Assembly: GCF_000333595.1 (NCBI RefSeq)
Contig: NZ_BADK01000137.1
Coordinates: 1-60,704, forward strand
Reading direction: 5' to 3'
DNA: 60,704 bases
Source of the DNA: Azospirillum sp. B506
GTDB lineage: Bacteria > Pseudomonadota > Alphaproteobacteria > Azospirillales > Azospirillaceae
Part shown: positions 54,171 through 60,704 of the stretch, piece by piece
Layout: every line of letters begins with the position of its first letter
How positions within the stretch are numbered: position 1 is the stretch's first letter
Position numbers and translations under genes: made by a program
Notes under the pieces: generated by a model
Told to the model about the DNA's origin: nothing
The model's input: only the letters and a program-made list of their open reading frames with translations
Database searches by the model: none

Positions 54171-55193
54171 CTATTTGGCGTTCGCCATCGCGACGGCGGT
54201 GTCGGCCATCCGGTTGGAGAAGCCCCACTCGTTATCGTACCACGCCATGACGCGGACGAAATTGCCATCGATGACCTTGGTCTCCTTCAGCGCGAAGGTA
54301 GAGCTGTGCGGATCGTGGTTGAAGTCCGAGGACACCAGGTCCTCGTCGTATGCGGCCAGAACGCCCTTCAGGGCGCCGTTGGCGGCCTCGGAGATCGCCT
54401 TGACGATTTCCTCGACCGAGGTGGCGCGCTTGGCGGTGAACTTGAAGTCGACGACCGACACGTTCGGCGTGGGCACGCGCATGGCGGTGCCGTCCAGCTT
54501 GCCCTTCAGTTCCGGCAGAACCTTGCCGACGGCCTTGGCCGCACCGGTCGAGGTCGGGATCATGTTCAGGGCCGCCGCGCGGGCGCGGTGCAGGTCCTTG
54601 TGGTTGGTGTCGACGATCCGCTGGTCACCCGTGTAGGAGTGGATCGTGGTCATGAAGCCCTTTTCGATGCCGACCAGGTTGTTCAGCACGAAGGCGACCG
54701 GCGCCAGGCAGTTGGTGGTGCACGACGCGTTGGAGACGATCTTGTGCTCGGCGGTCAGCTTGTCGTGGTTGACGCCGTAGACGACGGTGATGTCCTCGTC
54801 GGTGGCCGGGGCCGAGATCAGCACCTTCTGCGCACCGGCTTCCAGATGCTTGGCGGCATCGGCGCGCTTGGTGAAGATGCCAGAGCATTCCATGGCGATC
54901 TCGATGTTGAGATCCTTCCACGGCAGCTTGGCCGGGTCACGCTCCTGCACGACCTTGATGGAGTGGCCGTTGACGATCAGCACGCCGCCCCCGTCTTCTG
55001 ATTGGGCGGTCTCGATGGTGCCGGGGAAGCGGCCGTGGACGCTGTCGTACTTCAGCAGGTGGGCGTTGGCCTTCAGATCGGCGAGGTCGTTGATCGCCAC
55101 GACCTCCACGTCCTTGCGGCCGCTCTCGTAGATGGCGCGCAGAACCAGACGGCCGATGCGGCCAAAACCGTTGATCGCTACCCGTACAGCCAT
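54171..55193 (-). CDS. gap: Glyceraldehyde-3-phosphate dehydrogenase, type I
   Basis: It oxidises and phosphorylates glyceraldehyde-3-phosphate to 1,3-bisphosphoglycerate with NAD+ (glycolysis/gluconeogenesis). The 340-aa protein has the dinucleotide motif INGFGRIGR (7-15), nucleophile C158 (SNASCTTN), H185 (HSYTGDQ) and a C-terminal YDNEWGFSNRMAD. It is encoded upstream of a small hypothetical gene and downstream of a PGK-like half gene. An intact pgk is not in the window. Confidence 0.97.
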   Translation of the reverse strand: MAVRVAINGFGRIGRLVLRAIYESGRKDVEVVAINDLADLKANAHLLKYDSVHGRFPGTIETAQSEDGGGVLIVNGHSIKVVQERDPAKLPWKDLNIEIAMECSGIFTKRADAAKHLEAGAQKVLISAPATDEDITVVYGVNHDKLTAEHKIVSNASCTTNCLAPVAFVLNNLVGIEKGFMTTIHSYTGDQRIVDTNHKDLHRARAAALNMIPTSTGAAKAVGKVLPELKGKLDGTAMRVPTPNVSVVDFKFTAKRATSVEEIVKAISEAANGALKGVLAAYDEDLVSSDFNHDPHSSTFALKETKVIDGNFVRVMAWYDNEWGFSNRMADTAVAMANAK

Positions 55194-55321
55194 GATGTGC
55201 TCCAGTCTTTCCGTTGCGGTCCCGTGCCGATTGGGGCGGAGACCTGATTTAACCGCAGGAAGCGGGTTTCAACCCGCAGGAATTGCAATGTCGGGGCGCA
55301 TGGCCCCGGGAAGTCGTCCCG

Positions 55322-56110
55322 TCAGGCCGGCAGCGCGTGCGGCACATCCCCATCCAGCCAGGCGGGCAAGGCATCGGCGGTGGTGAGTTCGCTGAAGCGC
55401 TCCTCCACCCCGGCGGCGGCCAGTGCGGCGATGGTGTCCTCGCCGGCCGCGACCGACCGCAGGCCGGCGTCGCGGGTCCGGCGGGCGATGAACCAGGCCA
55501 GCGCGTTGGTGCCGCCGTCGAAGGGGGCGATCCGGTAGACGCCGAGCGGTCCGGTCCAGACCACCGTCCGGGCCGTTTCGATGCAGGCGGTCAGCCGGGC
55601 CACCGTCGCCGGCCCGATGTCGAGCACCATGTCCTCCGGCCCGATGGCGGCGCAGGCGATGACGCGGTCTTCCGCTCCCGCGCGCACGTCGCTCGCCACC
55701 ACCGCGTCGACCGGCAGCATCAGCTCGCAGCCGCATGCCTTCGCCTTGTCCAGGATCCGGCGGGCTTGGTCGATCAGGTCATGGTCGCACAGCGAGGCTC
55801 CCATGTCGGTGCCGGTGGCGGCCAGGAAACTGTTGGCGATGCCGCCGCCGAGCGCCAGAACATCGACCCGTGCCACCAGTCGGGCCAGCAGATCCAGCTT
55901 GGCCGCCAGCCCGATGCCACCGACGATGGCGCAGACCGGATGTTCGGGGCGTCCCGTCTTGCGGCTTGGGGAGAACAGCGTTGGACGTTCGGTGGCGGTC
56001 GCATCCTGTCGGGTGTCGCGGCCGGCATCGGTCCGTCCGCCGTGGATCAGCTGAAACCGGCCAGTCAGGCGGGGGGCCGGAGTGCTGCCTTGGACATCGG
56101 TCGTAACCAT
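55322..56110 (-). CDS. Phosphoglycerate kinase-like protein lacking the N-terminal domain
   Basis: A 262-aa protein. After about 55 unrelated residues it matches the C-terminal (nucleotide-binding) half of phosphoglycerate kinase: CAIVGGIGLAAKLDLL, GGGIANSFLAATG, LPVDAVVASD, DIGPATV, VVWTGPLGVYRIAPFDGGTNALA. The 3-phosphoglycerate-binding domain is absent. The nucleotide-site lysine of GGAKVS is replaced (GGIGLA), and the GGGDT loop reads AGEDT. It is unlikely to be a working PGK. It lies 128 bases upstream of gap on the same strand, where pgk often sits. ATG 56110 follows AAGGAAGG by 10 bases. Confidence 0.82.
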   Translation of the reverse strand: MVTTDVQGSTPAPRLTGRFQLIHGGRTDAGRDTRQDATATERPTLFSPSRKTGRPEHPVCAIVGGIGLAAKLDLLARLVARVDVLALGGGIANSFLAATGTDMGASLCDHDLIDQARRILDKAKACGCELMLPVDAVVASDVRAGAEDRVIACAAIGPEDMVLDIGPATVARLTACIETARTVVWTGPLGVYRIAPFDGGTNALAWFIARRTRDAGLRSVAAGEDTIAALAAAGVEERFSELTTADALPAWLDGDVPHALPA

Positions 56111-56157
56111 GATGCCTGTTCCTTCCTTGGAACCAAAATCCATTGATGCTTCGGTAT

Positions 56158-57114
56158 TCAGGCGGTCCTGATCGGGCCGGCATTGCGGGCTTTCCGGGAG
56201 GAGCCGGCCCGTTCGTCACCGGAGGAGGCCCGGCGGGTCTCGCGGTACAGGATCAGCAGTCCGCTGCCGATGACCACCGTGGCGCCGATCACCACATGCG
56301 GTGCCGGCACATCGCCCCAGACCAGCCAGCCGAGGATTGTCGCATAGATCAGGCTGGCATAGCTGAAGGGGCCGACCACCACCGCCCTGGCCAGCGAATA
56401 GGCCCGCGTGCTGAAATACTGCGCCCCGCCGCCGGCGATCCCCATCGCCGCCATCAGGAGCAGTGCATGTCCGTCCGGTGTCGTCCAGCCGAAGGGCAGG
56501 GCCAGTGCGCTGAGCAGGGTCGAGACCACGGTGAAGTAGAAGACGGTGGTCACCGGCTTTTCCGTACGGCCGAGCTGGCGCATGGCGATCATCGCCAGGG
56601 CGTAGCAGACGGCGGCGGTCAGCGCGACCATCGCTCCGCGGTCGATCATGTCGGGGCCGGGCTGCACCATGATCAGCACGCCGGCGAAACCGACAACCAC
56701 GGCGCCCCAGCGGAAGGCACCGACCTTCTCGCCCAGCAGCGGCACCGACAGGGCGGTGAGGAACAGCGGCGCCGAATAGGAAATCGCCACGGCATTCGCC
56801 AGCGGCATCAGGTGATAGGCCCAGAACAGCAGCACCATCGATGCCAGACCGACGACGGCCCGCCACAGATGCCCCTGCCAGTGGGTGGTGTGCAGGCAGC
56901 TCCGCCCGCCCGCCGCGGCGACCATGGCGACCGCCGGCAGCAGGGCGAACAGGTTGCGGAAGAAGGTCACCTCGCCCAGCGGGTAGGTCTCCGCCAGGAT
57001 CTTGGCGAGGGCGTTCATGATGGTCATCAGGACCATCGCCAGCAGCATCGACAGGATGCCAAGCCGGACATTCTCGGTCGGGCTTGTGGCCGGAGATGTG
57101 GGGACCTGTTCCAT
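56158..57114 (-). CDS. EamA/RhaT-family DMT transporter
   Basis: A 318-aa inner-membrane transporter with 10 hydrophobic segments and two EamA repeats (LLAMVLMTIMNALAKIL, LMPLANAVAISYSAPLFLTALSVPLLGE, AYSLARAVVVGPFSYASLIYATILGWLVWGD). GGAAGAA precedes ATG 57114. The open frame extends upstream only through the palindrome at 57136-57174, so the longer start is rejected. It lies between the acetate kinase and PGK-like genes on the same strand. The substrate is unknown. Confidence 0.9.
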   Translation of the reverse strand: MEQVPTSPATSPTENVRLGILSMLLAMVLMTIMNALAKILAETYPLGEVTFFRNLFALLPAVAMVAAAGGRSCLHTTHWQGHLWRAVVGLASMVLLFWAYHLMPLANAVAISYSAPLFLTALSVPLLGEKVGAFRWGAVVVGFAGVLIMVQPGPDMIDRGAMVALTAAVCYALAMIAMRQLGRTEKPVTTVFYFTVVSTLLSALALPFGWTTPDGHALLLMAAMGIAGGGAQYFSTRAYSLARAVVVGPFSYASLIYATILGWLVWGDVPAPHVVIGATVVIGSGLLILYRETRRASSGDERAGSSRKARNAGPIRTA

Positions 57115-57135
57115 GATGACTTCTTCCTTATCCGG

Positions 57136-57174
57136 GCCGCTTTCCCTCTCCCATCTCGGGAGAGGGAAAGCGGC
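57136..57174. repeat. 17-bp perfect REP-like palindrome
   Basis: GCCGCTTTCCCTCTCCC pairs with GGGAGAGGGAAAGCGGC around a five-base loop. It lies between the acetate kinase stop and the EamA start on the same strand. No T-run follows. It belongs to the same CCCTCTCC-type family as 6632-6750 and may stabilise or attenuate the transcript. Confidence 0.8.
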
Positions 57175-57189
57175 CGGCATCCGCTACAC

Positions 57190-58416
57190 TCAGGCCGCCC
57201 GGCTCAGTTGATCGGCGGCGATGACGCCCAGCGTGTGGCGGGCGATCATCCGTTCCTCGTCGGTCGGGATGATGAAGACCGGCACGCGGCTCTCCTGGGC
57301 GGAGATGCGGGTCGCCTTCGCCCGGTTGGCCGCCGGGTCGATGGCGACGCCGAGCCAGGCCAGCTTCTCCGCCACCCGCGCCCGCACCAGGGTCGAGTTC
57401 TCACCCACACCCGCGGTGAAGACCACGGCGTCGAGCCCGCCCATCGAGCCGGCCAGCGCCGCCACCTGCTTGGCGACGTTGTGGCAGAACAGCTCCACCG
57501 CCTCGGCAGCGGCCGGAAGGTCGGAGTTCTCCAGGTCGCGCATGTCGTTGGAGATGCCCGACACGCCCAGCATGCCCGACTTGTGGTAGAGCAGCTTTTC
57601 CAGCTCGTCGGCGCCGTAGCCCTTCTCGCGCATCAGATAGATCAGCACGCCGGGGTCGATGGCGCCCGGCCGGGTGCCCATCGGCACGCCGTCCAGCGCG
57701 GTGAAACCCATGGTGGTGTCGACGCTGTGCCCGCCGCGCATGGCGCATAGGCTGGCGCCGCTGCCGAGATGGCAGACCACCACATGGGCGTCGGCCAGTT
57801 CCGGCGCCACCTGGGGCAGGCGGTGGGCGATATACTCGTAGCTCAGGCCGTGGAAGCCGTAGCGGCGGATGCCTTCCGCCGTCAGCTCGCGTGGGATGGC
57901 GAAGGTCTGCGACTGCCAGGGCTGGGTCTGGTGGAAGGCGGTGTCGAAGCAGGCGACCTGCGGCAGCGACGGATAGACCTGGGCCAGCGCCCGCATGGCG
58001 GCGATGTTGTGCGGCTCGTGCAGGGGAGCGAGCGGGATCAGCTCCTCCAGCTGGTCGAGCACCGCCGGGGTCACGCGGACAGGGGCGGAGAAGCGGGTGC
58101 CGCCATGGACGACACGATGGCCGGCGGCCACCAGCGTGGCGCCCTTCAGCGTGCCGCCGATCCAGTCGAGCAGATGGTGCAGAAGCTCGGGACGGCCCGG
58201 ATTCTCCCCGTCGGCCCAGCTGTGGTCGGCGATCTTGTTGCGGCCGGCGTCCTTCGCCTCGAAGCGGGGGGCGGTGCCGATGCCGGAGATCTGGCCGGTG
58301 ACGACCGGGGCGATCTCGGCGGCGCTGCCACCCTGGAAGACGCAGAATTTCAGGCTGGAGGACCCTGCGTTGATGACGAGGCAGGCATCCTCGCTGGAGT
58401 TTGACAGTGCGACCAT
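57190..58416 (-). CDS. ackA: Acetate kinase
   Basis: It interconverts acetate + ATP and acetyl phosphate + ADP. The 408-aa chain has the ASKHA-fold signature N16-AGSSSLK, GHRVVHGG, the catalytic aspartate in ACFDTAFH, RRYGFHGLSYEY and MGTRPGAIDPG, with GVGENS near the C-terminus. It lies 12 bases after the MaoC-Pta stop, so the two form an acetate/acetyl-CoA operon. Confidence 0.96.
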   Translation of the reverse strand: MVALSNSSEDACLVINAGSSSLKFCVFQGGSAAEIAPVVTGQISGIGTAPRFEAKDAGRNKIADHSWADGENPGRPELLHHLLDWIGGTLKGATLVAAGHRVVHGGTRFSAPVRVTPAVLDQLEELIPLAPLHEPHNIAAMRALAQVYPSLPQVACFDTAFHQTQPWQSQTFAIPRELTAEGIRRYGFHGLSYEYIAHRLPQVAPELADAHVVVCHLGSGASLCAMRGGHSVDTTMGFTALDGVPMGTRPGAIDPGVLIYLMREKGYGADELEKLLYHKSGMLGVSGISNDMRDLENSDLPAAAEAVELFCHNVAKQVAALAGSMGGLDAVVFTAGVGENSTLVRARVAEKLAWLGVAIDPAANRAKATRISAQESRVPVFIIPTDEERMIARHTLGVIAADQLSRAA

Positions 58417-58428
58417 GACGAAAACGTC

Positions 58429-59871
58429 CTATTCGGCGGCCAGCGCGAGCTTCGGCTGGCGTTGAGCGGCGGCGACCAGCGAGGCGACGGCGCAGGAAGC
58501 GAGCCGTGCCCGCACATTGTCGGCGCGGCTGGTGAGGATGACCGGCACCTTGGCGCCCAGCACGATGCCGGCGAGGTCGGCGTTGGCCAGGAAGGACAGC
58601 TGCTTGACCAGCATGTTGCCGGCCTCCAGATCGGGGGCGAGCAGGATGTCCGGCTGGCCGGCGACCGGGGAGGCGATGCCCTTGGTGCGGGCGGCTTCGG
58701 CGGAGATGGCGTTGTCGAAGGCCAGCGGGCCGTCGAGGATGCCGCCGGTGATCTGGCCGCGGTCGGCCATCTTGCAGAGTGCTGCGGCTTCCAGCGTGGT
58801 GTTGATCTTCGGATTGATCGTCTCGACCGCCGACAGGATGGCGACGCGCGGGGTGGCGACGCCCAGGATCTTGGCGAGGCCGATGGCGTTCTGGACGATG
58901 TGGACCTTGTCTTCCAGCGTCGGGTAGATGTTGATCGCCGCGTCGGTGATCAGCAGCGTCTTGGAATAGGTCGGCACATTCATCAGGAAGACGTGGCTGA
59001 TCCGGCTGGCGGTGCGCAGGCCGGTCTCCTTCTTCACCACCTCGCCCATCAACTCGTCGGTGTGCAGGCTGCCCTTCATCACCGCCTCGGCCTCGCCGGT
59101 GCGGGCCAGCGCCACGGCGGCGGCGGCGGCGGCGCGGCTGTGGGCGGCGTCGACGATGCGGTAGCGGGCGATGTCGAGCCCGCCGGCGGCGGCGACCTTG
59201 CGGATCAGGGCTTCCGGCCCGACCAGGATCGGCTCGATCAGCCCGGCCTCGGCAGCCTCGACGGCGCCCTGGAGGGAGCTGGCATCGCAGGGATAGGCGA
59301 CGGCGGTGACGACCGGCGGCAACTCGTCGCATTTGGCAAGCAGGGCGTCGTGCTTGTCGTGGCGGATCATCTGGATCTGCGGCAGCTCATGCGCCGCGCG
59401 GACGACCTTCTGGGTCGGTGCGACCACCTCGGCGGTGCCGAGCACGACGACTTCGCCATCCTGGTTGGTGCAGACGCAGTCGAAGACGACGACATTCTTG
59501 GCCGGTCGCTTCTCGATCACGGTGACGGTGGCGGTGACGATGTCGCCCAGGCCCACCGGGCGGCGGAACTGCAGGCTCTGGCCGGCATAGAGCGAACCGG
59601 CGCCGGGCAGATAGGTGCCCAGCACGCCGGAGATCAGCGAGCCGGTCCACATGCCGGGACCGATCACCTTCTGGAACCGGCTGTCGGCAGCGAATTTCGG
59701 GTCGAGATGGGCCGGGTTGATGTTGCCCGACACGGTGGCGAACAGCTCCACATCCATCAGCGTCAGCTGACGGGAAAGGCTGGCCGATTGGCCGATCTGG
59801 ATTTCGTCGAAGGTCACATTCTCGACCACGGCAGAGGCGCCGTTGCCGAGGGCTTCACCACTGGCACGCAT
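58429..59871 (-). CDS. MaoC hydratase-phosphate acetyltransferase fusion
   Basis: A 480-aa fusion. Residues about 15-150 form a MaoC/hotdog hydratase-like domain (IGQSASLSRQLTLMDVELFATVSGNINPAHLDP, with the catalytic D/H region NPAHLD). Residues about 165-480 are phosphate acetyl/butyryltransferase (VMKGSLHTDELMGEV, HVFLMNVPTYSKTLLITDAAINI, VAILSAVETINPKI, DGPLAFDNAIS, DILLAPDLEAGNML). It probably makes acyl phosphate from acyl-CoA, coupled to AckA next door. ATG 59871 follows GGAG by 9 bases; the frame extends 50 codons further without a better site. Confidence 0.92.
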   Translation of the reverse strand: MRASGEALGNGASAVVENVTFDEIQIGQSASLSRQLTLMDVELFATVSGNINPAHLDPKFAADSRFQKVIGPGMWTGSLISGVLGTYLPGAGSLYAGQSLQFRRPVGLGDIVTATVTVIEKRPAKNVVVFDCVCTNQDGEVVVLGTAEVVAPTQKVVRAAHELPQIQMIRHDKHDALLAKCDELPPVVTAVAYPCDASSLQGAVEAAEAGLIEPILVGPEALIRKVAAAGGLDIARYRIVDAAHSRAAAAAAVALARTGEAEAVMKGSLHTDELMGEVVKKETGLRTASRISHVFLMNVPTYSKTLLITDAAINIYPTLEDKVHIVQNAIGLAKILGVATPRVAILSAVETINPKINTTLEAAALCKMADRGQITGGILDGPLAFDNAISAEAARTKGIASPVAGQPDILLAPDLEAGNMLVKQLSFLANADLAGIVLGAKVPVILTSRADNVRARLASCAVASLVAAAQRQPKLALAAE

Positions 59872-60326
59872 TTTTGAACACTCCGGTTGACCGGGTCGAG
59901 CGAGCGGCCCGTTTCTACGGTCCGAGGGGGCGGCGGCGGGACGGGACGAGTTGCCGTCCACTGTTTCTTCCATGCTCATCGCCCGTTTTGCGCCAGCGTT
60001 CTGCGCCGCGCCGGGAACCATCGATATATTAATATATTAACTGTGCATCGCAACATAGAACCATCGGAAACCCCCCTCCTTGACACTATGCCGCAGGTTG
60101 CCGGTGGCCGAATTCTGCGGGAGGGTCCGGCGGGGCTTCCCCCTCCCCCCGGGGAGAGACGGGAGGAGGGGGCACAACGGCGGGACGTCTCAGCGATAAG
60201 GGCGCCCGCCGCCCGTCCTTGAAGTCCCTTCAGGTGCGTTTCCTGCCGCCGTTGTCGCCTCTCCGGGGGCGGGAGAGGGCGGGCGGGGGGATCGCCGGGC
60301 AGGGGACTTCAGGAGCTCGACAAACC
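59872..60326. promoter_or_regulatory. Promoter region of the pta-ack operon and enolase trailer
   Basis: A 455-nt gap. For the minus-strand pta-ack operon, an AT-rich palindromic segment lies at 60024-60040 (ATATATTAATATAT overlapping TTAATATATTAA), about 155 bases before the start. On the minus strand TTGCGA at 60053-60048 lies 17 bases before AATATA, a plausible -35/-10 pair. The enolase-proximal half holds GC-rich palindromes. No gene is supported here. Confidence 0.5.
60139..60285. repeat. REP-like C-rich palindromes downstream of enolase
   Basis: CCCCCTCCCC...GGGAGGAGGGGG occupies about 60139-60172, and a second element with CGCCTCTCCGGGGGCGGGAGAGGGCG lies near 60257-60285. Both are related to the repeats at 6632-6750 and 57136-57174. 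Their position downstream of eno suggests 3'-end roles. Confidence 0.55.

Positions 60327-60704
<378 letters not shown>

Noticed and set aside
57401-59332. Large alternate-frame protein across ackA and maoC-pta
   Set aside because: It is Arg/Gly/Pro-rich shadow sequence in another frame of two strong genes.

Overview
The window is about 60.7 kb of high-GC DNA with dense bacterial operons. Gene content and codon use suggest an alphaproteobacterium of the Azospirillum / Rhodospirillales type. The clues are oxidative aldarate catabolism ending in 2-oxoglutarate semialdehyde dehydrogenase, a MaoC-phosphotransacetylase fusion next to acetate kinase, several chemoreceptors, and FixJ-type and HWE/HisKA_2-type signalling proteins. 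This placement is inference, because no 16S rRNA or ribosomal protein gene is present. I see no insertion sequence, prophage, CRISPR array or replication origin.

Layout. 1-150: two tRNA genes on the minus strand, one cut by the window edge. 106-9305 (minus): a phospholipase D-like protein whose reading frame ends inside tRNA-Leu, then a YtfQRT/YjfF-type furanose ABC importer with a mutarotase (one permease is frameshifted), then a porin. 9518-18891: a complete D-glucarate/D-galactarate regulon. It contains glucarate and galactarate dehydratases, 5-dehydro-4-deoxyglucarate dehydratase, 2-oxoglutarate semialdehyde dehydrogenase, an MFS aldarate transporter, a mannonate-dehydratase-like enzyme and a FadR-type regulator. 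An identical 19-bp element lies in front of both transcription units. 18965-25093: a chemoreceptor, then a LysR regulator divergent from a CitMHS transporter and an AtuA-like two-protein module. 25107-33077: mixed single genes, namely an RhtA-like exporter with a divergent Lrp regulator, a zinc-ribbon protein of unknown function, an aldo/keto reductase, a metallo-beta-lactamase-fold hydrolase with a coupled 41-aa ORF, a small Dda/RecD-like helicase, a YeiH-like membrane protein and a short hibernation factor.

33372-46232: a regulator-rich stretch with an XRE-cupin regulator, an esterase, a decapitated RsbQ-like hydrolase and an AraC regulator. These are followed by a three-gene phosphorelay made of a pseudokinase-AAA-GAF-histidine kinase, a receiver-PAS-histidine kinase and a FixJ-like regulator, and then a second chemoreceptor. 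46264-54136: an EamA protein, a lipoprotein, a periplasmic asparaginase, an SDR with a divergent LysR regulator, a secreted caspase-like protein, a FUSC-type transporter and a small hypothetical protein. 54171-60704 (minus): central carbon genes, namely GAPDH, a half-length phosphoglycerate-kinase-like protein, an EamA transporter, AckA, MaoC-Pta and the 3' end of enolase.

The most coherent system is the aldarate regulon: uptake, two entry dehydratases, a common dehydratase and a dehydrogenase delivering 2-oxoglutarate. The least explained items are the CitMHS-AtuA module, the pseudokinase-headed phosphorelay, the half-length PGK-like protein beside GAPDH, and the caspase-like protein with duplicated C-terminal cassettes.
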